Source: Nitrospirota bacterium
Lineage (GTDB): Bacteria; Nitrospirota; Nitrospiria; SBBL01; JAADHI01
DNA: 64,000 bases
Assembly (NCBI GenBank): GCA_029261135.1
Contig: JAJDBX010000046.1
Span: 264,257-328,256, forward strand
Direction of reading: 5' to 3'
Shown piece after piece: positions 29,985 to 39,117 of this stretch. Positions within the stretch are counted from its first letter, which is position 1. The number at the start of each line of letters is the position of its first letter. Both the position numbers and the translations under genes were made by a program. A model generated the notes under the pieces. It ran no database searches, was not told where the DNA came from, and worked only from the letters and a program-made list of their open reading frames with translations.

Positions 29985-30584
29985 CTAAATAAATTCGATC
30001 CGATAGAGACTGTCTCTTAAGGCGTTGCCGGGGGTGATGATCTGAATCGTCGCAACCCGCTTGAGCTTCTCTGAATAAAGTCGAATTTTGGCTTCGCCCT
30101 TTTTCAACTGAATCCGGCTGATGTCCTTTTTCCCATTTTCATCACGAAGAGTCCCGTAATCGGTTCTGAGATAAAGGACTTCATTATCCTTTGTTCCACG
30201 CTGTGGTTTATAACGCTCATCCATTTTTTTGATGGTTAATGTCGTAAAACCCTTGCCATCTGCCGCGATTTCTGGAATCCCGTCAACAGGGTGCTTATCC
30301 GGTGCATTCGATGTGATATACAGCGAAAAGACTTCCGGGTCTCGAAAAGTCAGTTTCGGGGTTTTTGCCGTTCCCGTCAAAACCAATTTTTCTGGAAAAG
30401 CATCCATATATTCCTGTGCTTTTTTATGATCATTCACTTGAATGGCATCGTAAGCACTGACTTTTTCCCTTTTTACTAATCCTTCCACGGTTTCTTTAAG
30501 CGCAGTACTTTTATCGACATCAAGCACAGAATTGGGTGTCAGCCCAACGATTGCGCGTTCCGATTTATTATAAATCACCCACAT
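29985..30584 (-). CDS. Unrecognised eCIS-operon protein, 199 residues
   Basis: I do not recognise a family. The first about 65 residues are helical and charged (KETVEGLVKREKVSAYDAIQ). The rest is beta-rich, with an Ig-like pattern and the closing segment KLKRVATIQIITPGNALRD. No signal peptide is present. It lies between the fibre gene (49-bp gap, the largest in this part of the operon) and the nucleotidyltransferase gene (10-bp gap). It may be a structural adaptor or cargo partner; this is inference from position only. Confidence 0.55.
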   Translation of the reverse strand: MWVIYNKSERAIVGLTPNSVLDVDKSTALKETVEGLVKREKVSAYDAIQVNDHKKAQEYMDAFPEKLVLTGTAKTPKLTFRDPEVFSLYITSNAPDKHPVDGIPEIAADGKGFTTLTIKKMDERYKPQRGTKDNEVLYLRTDYGTLRDENGKKDISRIQLKKGEAKIRLYSEKLKRVATIQIITPGNALRDSLYRIEFI

Positions 30585-30633
30585 ATTTATTCCTCCAAAC
30601 CCGATGGTTGATCAAGCTTTTGAAAAATTGAAT

Positions 30634-31869
30634 TTAACCAAAACAAAGCAAACGCAGTCTCACTTGAAAATTTTGCAAGGCTTGTGTTCCGGGGGTAGAA
30701 CCTGTGCCGCCCCCCCCCGTTCCCGTCCCTGAAGGGTCGGCACGATAAAAACGAATCGTTAGACCCGTGTTCGAAACCGCCGTAATCCGCGCACCCAGTG
30801 TCCCGATTCGGTTTGGCGTGCTGGCGCGATCTGAAAACTCCGTTCTGCTGAGATAAGACAACAAAAAAGAATCCTGCCGAAAAAAAGGCGCGCTGGAGGT
30901 GCGGAAAAGGCGTGTTCCCGCACACTGTTGAAGGATTGTTGTCCGCAAATCGGCGTGTCCGGTCGAAGGCGCCCCGAAATATGAACCCGCCAGGACGGCG
31001 CGGTTGGAGGCCTCCGCCCAAACAATTTGCGGCCTGAATCCCAGATTAATGGTTCGGGTTGCATTATTTGAATCCGCTTGGGTAAAGAGCACATTGGCGG
31101 AAACCCGATTTCCGAAATGATAGTCACTGGCCGCCAAAGCGCCGATTTGCTCGGTGGTGACATTATGCGGATTGTTAGACAAGGACAAGTGGTTGACCGT
31201 GTCCCTTAAGTTGAGGTTGGTCTGCCGAAGATCAATTATCCCCCCTGGTGTAATTTGAGGAGATCCCCCGACGCGGCTCAAGGTTGCCAGCGGATAAAAG
31301 ACATGACCTTCTGGAATAATTACAGGGGGGATCGTGGCATTTTCTGCAACGCGAACCGCCCACTCTCGTTTATTGCGAACACAGGTTTCGACACCAATGC
31401 CCGGATTAATGAGATTAATGTCTTCTGTGGCCTCTACTTCTCTTTCCCAAATATCAAGATAAGCAGTGTCGGTTCGGTTTGCTGACGGTGTGGTCAGCGG
31501 CTCAAGTGGATCAACTCCCCACTCGGCGGCAAGGGTTGCATCATTGTATAAGGTCTGCTCACTATACCGAAGGATGCTTTCAATGATGGCATCCCAGCCA
31601 TCCACCAGGATCCGTCCTGCGCCGTCTGCAGTGCCATCCCCTCCCGTGATTTCAAAATCGTTGGGGTCAGCCAGGGAGGTAATATTGAAGCCATTATTTC
31701 CGGCAGGCACCCCATTGCCCACAAACCATTTGAGGAAGGTTTGCAACTCGTATTTTCTGATATCTTCTTGTTCATTCCAATCGGCGTCAACGATCGGGAC
31801 ACCCTGCTGTAGCCGGACACCAACGTAATGTTTGAGCCTGTCTAAGGTGTCCCTGGAAAAGTTACCCAT
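30634..31869 (-). CDS. eCIS tail-fibre-like protein (DUF6519-type N-terminus)
   Basis: 411 residues. The N-terminal segment (DTLDRLKHYVGVRLQQGVPI, VDADWNEQEDIRKYELQTF) is characteristic of eCIS baseplate-associated proteins. Short collagen-free beta regions follow, with HLSLSNNPHNVTTEQIGALA, a motif found in phage tail fibres where it precedes distal beta domains. The C-terminal part has a Gly/Ser/Thr-rich linker (GTGTGGGGTGSTPG) before the last strand. Position after the baseplate genes fits a fibre that contacts the target cell. It probably attaches at its N-terminus (inference). Confidence 0.7.
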   Translation of the reverse strand: MGNFSRDTLDRLKHYVGVRLQQGVPIVDADWNEQEDIRKYELQTFLKWFVGNGVPAGNNGFNITSLADPNDFEITGGDGTADGAGRILVDGWDAIIESILRYSEQTLYNDATLAAEWGVDPLEPLTTPSANRTDTAYLDIWEREVEATEDINLINPGIGVETCVRNKREWAVRVAENATIPPVIIPEGHVFYPLATLSRVGGSPQITPGGIIDLRQTNLNLRDTVNHLSLSNNPHNVTTEQIGALAASDYHFGNRVSANVLFTQADSNNATRTINLGFRPQIVWAEASNRAVLAGSYFGAPSTGHADLRTTILQQCAGTRLFRTSSAPFFRQDSFLLSYLSRTEFSDRASTPNRIGTLGARITAVSNTGLTIRFYRADPSGTGTGGGGTGSTPGTQALQNFQVRLRLLCFG

Positions 31870-31892
31870 AATATCTCCTCTCTTCGTTCCTT

Positions 31893-32426
31893 TTAAAAAT
31901 AAAGTCTCATAATTCGAATCAATGTTGCGTTTTCATCCTTGTGAAGCACTGGATGTCTAATGTTGTTGATCATAAATTCACTTGTACCCAACTGACCAAA
32001 TAAACCGAATTCCCGAAGTGGATAAGTTGTTTCTACTGCAATGGGCGCCGGAAAACCGGGAGCTAATGTGGCTGTAATTTGCAGGCGGCTTGAGGGCTCT
32101 AAAATGATATTGTCCGTGCTGTCTAAAAAGACAACCTCCAAAGCTGAAAATGGAATGGATGGATAGGCCCTGTTTTCCAATACAGTTGTTGTTGCAGGAT
32201 CTGGCGCAGGCGCGCCTTCAAGATCCCATGCTTCCTGACCTTGGCCGACCGCAAGATATTGAATACCTGAGGCAATATCATTTTTCATAAATCCGGCCAA
32301 CAATAAGCGGCAGCCATTTAATATGGTGTTGTTGTTCCAACCGCTGTCAGAGACAAGTCGATCATTTGTATCTTTGAGGATGTCGCGGTAGATTCCTTTG
32401 ATCGCAGTGCCTATTGATTCCATCAC
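31893..32426 (-). CDS. eCIS baseplate/fibre-associated protein
   Basis: A 177-residue protein, paralogous over most of its length to the N-terminal half of the protein at 28275-29243 (LAVGQGQEAWD, SRLQITATL, YPLREFGLFGQLG). It lacks the helix-hairpin-helix extension. The beta-rich pattern with a short helical start is like adaptor proteins that attach fibres to a baseplate. Its ATG directly follows the stop of the gp7/tail-I-like gene, which suggests translational coupling and a stoichiometric role in the baseplate. Confidence 0.6.
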   Translation of the reverse strand: MMESIGTAIKGIYRDILKDTNDRLVSDSGWNNNTILNGCRLLLAGFMKNDIASGIQYLAVGQGQEAWDLEGAPAPDPATTTVLENRAYPSIPFSALEVVFLDSTDNIILEPSSRLQITATLAPGFPAPIAVETTYPLREFGLFGQLGTSEFMINNIRHPVLHKDENATLIRIMRLYF

Positions 32427-34916
32427 TTATTCTCCTTCTTGCACTTCAACCAAGATGTCTTCTACCCCTGAAATCAGCTCAGGAATGGTTCCGTCATAAG
32501 ATAACTCGCCGACAAGCCGTTGTGGACTGGCCATCGGAAAACCATAGGTATAAACCCATTCTTTATAGGTAACCGGTTCGATAATAAAGACCGCACGCAC
32601 TGGTATGGGGAGAAAGTCTTTTAAGATATTTTCGATGAGTGTGCGGTTACGAGAAATAATATCGGGATCTTCGGTATCGGGTGTGAGATAGATGCCAATG
32701 GTATTCCTGGCGTACCACGTACCATCATCAGGAAGGCCCTTTTTTCCAGTATCGTAAGAATAGGTTTGAAAGTCGTCAAATTTTCCACGGAGTGCGGTTT
32801 TCGCCAAATTTGAGGCATGAACCGTTGTGCTACCTGAATAGCGGGAATCGACCGTTTCAGTCGCGGTGTAAACATCACTCAAATAATGAAGCGGTCTGTT
32901 CGTCGAATAAAGGAGCCAAGTCCTCCCGTCGATAAGGATAGGCAGGGGGGCCCGCTGTGAATGGGGGATCTCAGTGACCGGCGCCAGATTAACGAGATTC
33001 GGTATCGCCGCGGTTATGATTTGTCCTGACCAAATGGACCATCCTTGATCCCGATTCGAACTCCAAAAAAGTTCAATGAGACCATCCGCATTGATAAAAG
33101 CGGCGGGTTCTCGATCATCGTGCATGGGTGATGCTTTGGGCACCGTGTGCACAAAGCTCCAATCTGGCGGGCGATTAACATACCAAGTTAAATAAGAGAA
33201 GGTCATGGGATCTACATCAAAATCGACCGAGGTGTGATTAGGAAATTCCGTACTCCAGGAGTGAATCCAAGTGAAGGCATTCGGGTCAATATTAATGGCA
33301 ATGCGATAGGCAATTTCCCAACGGGTCTGTTTTGGCACCCCAGTCGGCACTTTGCGCGACCAGAAAACCCAAAGTCGCGGCATCGTATCGGATGTCGTTT
33401 CCGGAGGCTGAAAGAGCACAAAGAAATCAGTGTCGACTTTTGGGTTTTCACCCCCATCTAAAGGAAAAGTATGGGCAGAGGCCAAGTGCCAACTGCTTGC
33501 TTCGCGCCGTTTATATTTGAGGGCCCAACGGCGGCCTGTTTTTTCAAGCCAGAAAAGCCAGATGCTTCCTGTATGGTCGACAAGGGTTTGCGGCTGCCTC
33601 CGCTCCCTTGTTTCATCCCCAAAAGTCTCAACCGCCGACCAAACGCCCCCTTGTCGGATTTGATATTGAACCTGCCAGTGCTGTCCTCTTTCATCGAATC
33701 TATCCCAGAAAACCCAAAGCTGATCTCCGAGAAGCACTGCAGTCGGGTGTTTGTCGATTTCTTGCCCATGCGTAAGTCGTTCACTGGGTGACCAACGATA
33801 CACATCCAGGTTGCTTCCAGCCTCAAGTACTGAATAGACCTCGTGATTTTCTGTATCTTTTATCACCCATTCATTTTCATTTTTTTCCACTTTGGCAGAA
33901 AGGGAAAGCGCATATCCGGCATCAATAAAGGCCGTTTGTATCTCGAAAGAAATCACATCACGATCCAAAGTTTCCTGGAAATTAACCGGGATACTGACGA
34001 TCGTGAGCGTTTTTGTCCAAATATCCCAATGACCATTTCTCAGGGTATGAAAAAACAACCATAAGGTTCCTGTTTCATCATAAACTGCGGTCGGCCTCCC
34101 CTCATAAGAAAAGCCCAGAGATAAGGGGTCGGACGGCATGGCCCATCCTCCTAATCCATTGCGGCGTGTGACCCAAAGGTTGAGCCCTTCCGGCTGGTTG
34201 CTTTGGGCCACATTATGGACAAATTCCTTGGCCCGACTTTCCCAGCCCAGCATTCGTTTGACTGTTGCTTCGACGGAGGGGATAAGACCGATGGTTTGAT
34301 AGACAGAAACGGCGTCCCGAATCTCATTTCGTTGTGCATCCAACTCAAGCCGGTAGTCTGTCTGCCAACCAATCCATTGTGCCAAAAGCGGAAGCAGGGC
34401 CCCATCGACTTTTTCTCGATTGCTCAGATCAAGCCCTGATTTTGCAAAACTGACAAACTGATCGAGTTGGCCTCCCGGCAGATCCAGAAAACGGCGGAGT
34501 GCGCCGCGCGTTTTATCCACTTCCGACATCCCTTCCGGGATAGTTCTCGGTAGCACCGTGTCATAACGGTGATATATGGCAGGTAGAAGATCATATATTT
34601 GTCCGGCCATATTATTTGGGCCAGTCGCCATGGCTGAGACACGGTTGTGCCGGTCAATCACATAATCGGGCGGATCATTTTGGTAAGGGAAGAAGGCGTA
34701 ATAGTAGACCGTTTCAGCATGAAGATTTTCATCCAGCGCCATATCAAGTCCCTCACCCTCCAAGACCAAAGCGCCATCGTCCGGTGCGATTGGATAGGTC
34801 TCGGTGCGGCGCATGATTCTCACGCCAGGAAATTGCGCCACCTCCGGATTGGTCCACGAAAGGGTAATTCCGTTTCCAAGCGGGTCGGCTTTGGCTGTGA
34901 TCTGCTGAAGACGCAT
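32427..34916 (-). CDS. eCIS baseplate wedge protein, tail protein I / gp7-like (Afp12-like)
   Basis: 829 residues. It starts with a fibronectin-like domain (GITLSWTNPEVAQFPGVRIM). The phage tail-I region comes next, at about residues 105-230 (YDLLPAIYHRYDTVLPRTIP, RRFLDLPGGQLDQFVSF, LLPLLAQWIGWQTDY). A large central part with BNR/propeller-like repeats follows (LWLFFHTLRNGHWDIW, LWVFWDRFDERGQHWQ, IWLFWLEKTGRRWALK), then a C-terminal baseplate segment. Tail-I/gp7-type proteins bridge gpJ-like wedges and fibres. It follows the J gene by 2 bases. The propeller insert may expose a binding surface outside the baseplate. Confidence 0.8.
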   Translation of the reverse strand: MRLQQITAKADPLGNGITLSWTNPEVAQFPGVRIMRRTETYPIAPDDGALVLEGEGLDMALDENLHAETVYYYAFFPYQNDPPDYVIDRHNRVSAMATGPNNMAGQIYDLLPAIYHRYDTVLPRTIPEGMSEVDKTRGALRRFLDLPGGQLDQFVSFAKSGLDLSNREKVDGALLPLLAQWIGWQTDYRLELDAQRNEIRDAVSVYQTIGLIPSVEATVKRMLGWESRAKEFVHNVAQSNQPEGLNLWVTRRNGLGGWAMPSDPLSLGFSYEGRPTAVYDETGTLWLFFHTLRNGHWDIWTKTLTIVSIPVNFQETLDRDVISFEIQTAFIDAGYALSLSAKVEKNENEWVIKDTENHEVYSVLEAGSNLDVYRWSPSERLTHGQEIDKHPTAVLLGDQLWVFWDRFDERGQHWQVQYQIRQGGVWSAVETFGDETRERRQPQTLVDHTGSIWLFWLEKTGRRWALKYKRREASSWHLASAHTFPLDGGENPKVDTDFFVLFQPPETTSDTMPRLWVFWSRKVPTGVPKQTRWEIAYRIAINIDPNAFTWIHSWSTEFPNHTSVDFDVDPMTFSYLTWYVNRPPDWSFVHTVPKASPMHDDREPAAFINADGLIELFWSSNRDQGWSIWSGQIITAAIPNLVNLAPVTEIPHSQRAPLPILIDGRTWLLYSTNRPLHYLSDVYTATETVDSRYSGSTTVHASNLAKTALRGKFDDFQTYSYDTGKKGLPDDGTWYARNTIGIYLTPDTEDPDIISRNRTLIENILKDFLPIPVRAVFIIEPVTYKEWVYTYGFPMASPQRLVGELSYDGTIPELISGVEDILVEVQEGE

Positions 34917-34918
34917 GA

Positions 34919-36472
34919 TCAGATGCCTCCCCCTTCTGTCATCACATAAATACCTTTCCCATAAAGGGCCTCAAGCGATGGAATGACTGGAATTTCGTTA
35001 CTCCCCATCACAAGCTTCCCTTCGGGGTCGACTGTATCTTCGGTTTCATTCTCTTTTCTAAATTCAGAAATATTGACGCCCTTTACCCCGTTTATCGCCT
35101 CAATTGCTTCATAAAATTTACTGAGGTAGATCGTTTGCGCGAAATTAACGGCATCAAATCTAAGTAAGGCCGCCACGGCATTTTCAACCTCATCCTTAAT
35201 TTCGTCGTTTGAATAATAACTTTCGACTTCAACTTTTGCCGTGACATAAATCTTGATGTAATCGACGCCCTGAATTTCAATGACCGTCGTCACAGGCCGT
35301 TTGTCTTCAAAATAGGCCAGCAAGTTCGCTTGCAGAACATCGCTGACATCACCACCCCCCTCTGGCGCGACAAAAAGAGTCACGGTATTCCAGTTTGTCC
35401 CTTCCGCCCGTACCTTGCCGACCCCTGGAAAATCGAGCGCCAATGCTTCATAGTCCCCTGCGGTAACCGCCCTCTTGAGGGAACGAAAGACATGCGGGGC
35501 ATGCTTCACGGCGTGCTCAATTGTTTCTCGCTCTGCGCCTCCCACCGCAGGATTCGGATTGCTCACCTTCGCGCCGAGCAGGGTGAGTTGGGGCGCATCG
35601 ACAATGGTTTGAATCGTAGCAGCCACGATGTTCCCTTTTAGGCCGCCACCCACACGATAGCTGACGCTGATTTCAGCCCCCGGTGCGGGGATTGCCCCGA
35701 AAGCCCCATCTCCAAAAATGACGGTGGCTTGATCATTTTCGTCAACCTCAATCAGAAAATCTTGTTGTCCTTCCCGGCTGAAAGAAAGCGATTCCTGCAG
35801 GGTCCACTCTTCGAGGGCTTCCCCCAATTTCGTAAGCAGAATAATATCTCTTTGGATTTTTCCCTGTCCGAGCGATCTTAAAATAAAGCCGGAATGTGCC
35901 AAAGTGTAGCGTTGATTTGGACTGCCGTCAGACGACCCTAAAATTTCATCTTTGACCAAACGGCCCTCTTCGATTGGAATCTTCTCCGCCACCTTGAAGC
36001 CGCCGGAGGGCGTAATCGTGCTGCAATCTATTTCTAAAGGCAATTCACGTGTGTATTCAAAACGGACACTGGGGCTGTCTTTTTGGCTCTTTGTGGCAAA
36101 TGCGTCCCCTTTTTGAAGCGTCACCAATTCGTTACAGCTCTCTGGAAATGTCAGTGTGAGGGCCGCAGATGCGGGTGCCGCCGTCGAGAGCTGATATCCG
36201 ATGAGTCGTAAATGCTGAATGATACTCCGGCGTGTTTGAGCCGTTGCGAGAAAACTTTCACTGACAACACGGTCTTGATAATACCCGACGATATCGCCCA
36301 TATGCGCAAAAAGCTCTAGGAGCACATTGCCGAAATCAGCCTCCGATTCAGAATCTTTCCATTCAGGGAGTTTCGTCGGAATGAGTTCTCTCATCGATTG
36401 GAGCAGGCTGCCGTAATCGCGCGCCATGTAGTCGATTGTTGTTCGCCCGTTTTGTTTTTTTATCTCCGCCAT
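34919..36472 (-). CDS. eCIS baseplate J-like wedge protein (gp6/Afp11-like)
   Basis: 517 residues. The N-terminal segment (YMARDYGSLLQSMRELIPTK, DFGNVLLELFAHMGDIVGYY) and QDRVVSESFLATAQTRRSI are typical for baseplate J proteins of phages and contractile injection systems, followed by the beta-rich core (VSYRVGGGLKGNIVAATIQT) and the C-terminal dimerisation part. It forms the wedge ring that holds the hub and triggers sheath contraction. It overlaps no neighbour but is separated from gp25 by only 12 bases. Function is assigned by family. Confidence 0.9.
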   Translation of the reverse strand: MAEIKKQNGRTTIDYMARDYGSLLQSMRELIPTKLPEWKDSESEADFGNVLLELFAHMGDIVGYYQDRVVSESFLATAQTRRSIIQHLRLIGYQLSTAAPASAALTLTFPESCNELVTLQKGDAFATKSQKDSPSVRFEYTRELPLEIDCSTITPSGGFKVAEKIPIEEGRLVKDEILGSSDGSPNQRYTLAHSGFILRSLGQGKIQRDIILLTKLGEALEEWTLQESLSFSREGQQDFLIEVDENDQATVIFGDGAFGAIPAPGAEISVSYRVGGGLKGNIVAATIQTIVDAPQLTLLGAKVSNPNPAVGGAERETIEHAVKHAPHVFRSLKRAVTAGDYEALALDFPGVGKVRAEGTNWNTVTLFVAPEGGGDVSDVLQANLLAYFEDKRPVTTVIEIQGVDYIKIYVTAKVEVESYYSNDEIKDEVENAVAALLRFDAVNFAQTIYLSKFYEAIEAINGVKGVNISEFRKENETEDTVDPEGKLVMGSNEIPVIPSLEALYGKGIYVMTEGGGI

Positions 36473-36484
36473 TGTGATGCCCTT

Positions 36485-36853
36485 TTATTTAAAATGAATC
36501 CGGACCATTTTTTTTGAGAGATCCGCCTTTTTTGTATAAGCAATTTCGATGGTAATTTTTTCTTCTTCTGATTTGACGTTGACTGCGTCAACTAAAATGT
36601 CATCAGCCAACCACCGTGTGAGCGCCTCTCCTACCGTAAATTCCATTGCTGCAGCCAAGATGGCATTATTGGGTTCAAAGACCAGCTTGAACAATCCACA
36701 GCCGAAGGTCGGCAGGTTGACCCGTTCGCCGGGGGCAGTAAAAAGGACTTGGATGATTTTCCCGCGGATGGCTTCATCGCCTCCGATCGCGCTCACATGT
36801 CCCGCAACGTCGATGGCGAAGGGAAAACCAAGGGATCTTTTTTCAGTGATCAT
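36485..36853 (-). CDS. eCIS baseplate protein gp25-like (Afp9-like)
   Basis: A 122-residue protein. LGFPFAIDVAGHVSAIGGDE, then IRGKIIQVLFTAPGERVNLP and FGCGLFKLVFEPN match the GPW/gp25 family, which includes the conserved EPR-like turn region (here APGERVNLP). gp25 joins the first sheath ring to the baseplate wedge. Normal length. It sits between the small spike-side protein and baseplate J, as in other eCIS operons. Confidence 0.9.
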   Translation of the reverse strand: MITEKRSLGFPFAIDVAGHVSAIGGDEAIRGKIIQVLFTAPGERVNLPTFGCGLFKLVFEPNNAILAAAMEFTVGEALTRWLADDILVDAVNVKSEEEKITIEIAYTKKADLSKKMVRIHFK

Positions 36854-36869
36854 GTTTCCCCATCGTCAT

Positions 36870-37178
36870 TTATGAAACCCGCCCTGTCCCGTCATTGTTT
36901 TGCGTGAAGACGACATTGTTCTGTGTGGCCGTACTCCCTGAAACCGTTGCCGAAATATTGCCACTGGCTTCGACGCCCTTAATTTCCATGTTGGCTTTCA
37001 CATGATCAATGACCCCTTTTGAGATGGCGTAGGCCAATTGTTTCCAACTGTCCTTAATTTTTTCCAGGTCGGCGGGTGGCATATCCGATAAAGGCGGGGA
37101 GAGGATGGTATTCATCTGATCATAAATCGCCTTGGTCATTCCTGAAGTCGCCGATTTGCTCCCAATTTGTAAGGCCAT
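36870..37178 (-). CDS. Small eCIS protein next to the spike
   Basis: A 102-residue protein in the place where other eCIS operons often encode a PAAR tip. It does not show PAAR-type repeats or metal ligands. A helical middle part (LEKIKDSWKQLAYAISKGVI, DHVKANMEIKGVEASG) leads into a Ser/Thr/Asn-rich beta tail (ISATVSGSTATQNNVVFTQN). This resembles small baseplate-associated proteins of contractile tails, but I do not know the family name. It lies between the spike (2-bp gap) and gp25 (16-bp gap). Confidence 0.6.
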   Translation of the reverse strand: MALQIGSKSATSGMTKAIYDQMNTILSPPLSDMPPADLEKIKDSWKQLAYAISKGVIDHVKANMEIKGVEASGNISATVSGSTATQNNVVFTQNNDGTGRVS

Positions 37179-37180
37179 CT

Positions 37181-37999
37181 TTATGTCACCTTATTCGTCA
37201 GAGAAAGGGCAGGATCGAGTATGAGCGGTGCTCCGGGCAGAGGCGGCGTGGTTGGCGCACCCAAATTTCCCGTATGCATGTGCGTCATATAGGCGGTATT
37301 GATCCAGTTTTCGAGCGCCATTTTGAGTTGATTTCCAAGAACGAGCGGTTCGCTTGCGCCGTCACCGACATTGATACTGCTACTTTTGATGGTGACGCTC
37401 GAATTATCCATCGTGATCACATTTCCGTTTTTATCCTCGACAATAATGCCACTGCTATCGAGGGTCATTGTGTTCCCGTTCTTTCCATCCGTGATTTTAA
37501 TCCCGTCTTTGTTCATCGCAACGACCTGTCCATTGACAGCTTCTACAAGCAACACCATCTCATCCCCAGCAGCATCTTCTAATTGAATCGTATGTCCTTT
37601 CACCGTTTTAATGATCTTGCGCGTGGGCGGACTTTGAACACTGCCTTGCTTTTCGCCGTCTGCGTCGTTGGGCTTCGGAAGTTCGCTTTCTCCCCCCGGT
37701 TTACTCCAGAAGGTTCCCACCCAAATCGGGAATTCGAGATCGCCTTCTTCGAATTCGACCCAGACCCCGGCATGATTTTCTGGAATAAAGAGGAAACCCT
37801 GATCCTCTGCACCGCCATAGGGCACGCAAGGCATCGCCCAACCGGTGACCACCTCGCTTCCTAACACACTGGGGACTTTTACTTTGACTCGGCCAAGTTG
37901 TTCAGGGTCATCATTTTCGACGACAAAACCCCGGTACTTGCCGTAAAACCGCGTTTCGACTTTTTGAATGAGATTGGCGACCACTTTGTCTAAACTCAC
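37181..37999 (-). CDS. eCIS central spike protein, gp5/VgrG-like
   Basis: 272 residues. The OB-fold domain is marked by YRGFVVENDDPEQLGRVKVK, then WAMPCVPYGGAEDQGFLFIP and VWVEFEEGDLEFPIWVGTFW, a classic gp5/VgrG core. From about 140 to 215 a repetitive triple-beta-helix part (GNTMTLDSSGIIVEDKNGNV) forms the spike. A proline-rich C-terminus follows (LGAPTTPPLPGAPL). No lysozyme domain is present. It trimerises and pierces the target membrane. It overlaps the hub gene by 4 bases, so hub and spike are separate proteins, unlike the fused VgrG of T6SS. Confidence 0.9.
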   Translation of the reverse strand: MSLDKVVANLIQKVETRFYGKYRGFVVENDDPEQLGRVKVKVPSVLGSEVVTGWAMPCVPYGGAEDQGFLFIPENHAGVWVEFEEGDLEFPIWVGTFWSKPGGESELPKPNDADGEKQGSVQSPPTRKIIKTVKGHTIQLEDAAGDEMVLLVEAVNGQVVAMNKDGIKITDGKNGNTMTLDSSGIIVEDKNGNVITMDNSSVTIKSSSINVGDGASEPLVLGNQLKMALENWINTAYMTHMHTGNLGAPTTPPLPGAPLILDPALSLTNKVT

Positions 38000-39114
38000 A
38001 AGAGACCTCCCAAAAGGCCCGATGTCCCTGAAAAATCTTCTGAACCGCTTGGCTCCAAAGCGTTTCGTTTGACTTTGAAAGATTGGGTATAGCCATTTGG
38101 CGTAAAGGAATGCGTGACATGCGTCACGTAATAGATGCCGCTATGCATTTCTCCCAGGCCTTTAATCGTGACCGTCTCCCTGGGTTTTAAGACATGAGCG
38201 TATTGATTCGCAATAATCTCCCCTTCTCCAGTGACAAACCAATGCCCTTCATGAAAAAGTCCTTGGCAAAGTGCAGACATCTCGGGACTGCCTGTTGCAG
38301 AATTCATCCCGATATAGGCTTGTCCCGGACGCATCCCTTGTCCAAGATATCCATTGCTGTTTGTCTTACCCAGTGCTGTTTGGAGGCTGGACTCTGTAAG
38401 ACATTCTAAAATTTCTTTGTTGATCCGATCGACTTGAAGCATGGCAACATTAACCGGTGTAAGGGCATTCACATCAAGTGAGAAACGGGTTACATTGGTT
38501 TCATCGCCAAAATGAACCGCTAAAATGGGTTGAGGGCTTTCATCGATCTGCGCGGATCGGAAATAGCCTGTTGTCCCATCGACATAACACTCAAAGCCGT
38601 TTCTTAAGGCCAGACGTTTTAAAAATTGAATATCTGTTTCCCTCTGGATAATGGTTGAAATGGCTTCATCATGAATGACTTTGGACTCTTCTATTTCAGG
38701 GATAAATCCGTAAAGTCTGAAGACTTCCGATGCGATATCGCTGTCTTTTTTATTTGGCCAATCTTTTAATTTTTCTTCTCGATCCATCAAAACACTGCCG
38801 TCCATCCCCCAAATATCCAAATAGCATTCGGTGGGATCTGTCTCAAAATTGGGTTTCACATGTGTGATGTAACCAGAGATTAGGGGTTCCTCCGATTCAA
38901 CCCCCCCGGAGATTGAGACTTGCTTCCAAATACGAAACGGCTCATCGTCGAGATAACGCCAGAGACCGTCGGCCTCCTGTGAAATGGAGAGTTTGATCTT
39001 GAAAAGGCTTGCGAGAGAATCATCCAGTTCCACTTCGAGACTCATCAAGTCAGGAAAAAGATCCTCCATCACTTCCCCTTCGATCTCTATCGTAAAATTT
39101 TCATTTTCTGGCAT
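37996..39114 (-). CDS. eCIS baseplate hub protein, phage late control D-like (gp27-like)
   Basis: A 372-residue protein. The middle region ISTIIQRETDIQFLKRLALRN and GFECYVDGTTGYFRSAQIDE matches phage late control gene D proteins. The preceding part (LISGYITHVKPNFETDPTEC) and following part (EMHSGIYYVTHVTHSFTPNG, YTQSFKVKRNAL) fit the gp27-type hub with four tube-like beta domains. It forms the trimeric hub between tube and spike. It ends with a small Gly/Leu tail. The ATG overlaps nothing upstream; 3 bases separate it from the LysM-like gene. Confidence 0.88.
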   Translation of the reverse strand: MPENENFTIEIEGEVMEDLFPDLMSLEVELDDSLASLFKIKLSISQEADGLWRYLDDEPFRIWKQVSISGGVESEEPLISGYITHVKPNFETDPTECYLDIWGMDGSVLMDREEKLKDWPNKKDSDIASEVFRLYGFIPEIEESKVIHDEAISTIIQRETDIQFLKRLALRNGFECYVDGTTGYFRSAQIDESPQPILAVHFGDETNVTRFSLDVNALTPVNVAMLQVDRINKEILECLTESSLQTALGKTNSNGYLGQGMRPGQAYIGMNSATGSPEMSALCQGLFHEGHWFVTGEGEIIANQYAHVLKPRETVTIKGLGEMHSGIYYVTHVTHSFTPNGYTQSFKVKRNALEPSGSEDFSGTSGLLGGLL

Positions 39115-39117
39115 TGA

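Noticed and set aside
30587..31021. 144-codon - strand frame overlapping the fibre gene
   Set aside because: It is an alternative frame inside the fibre gene with Phe/Arg/Gly-rich composition; the longer frame has the family motif.
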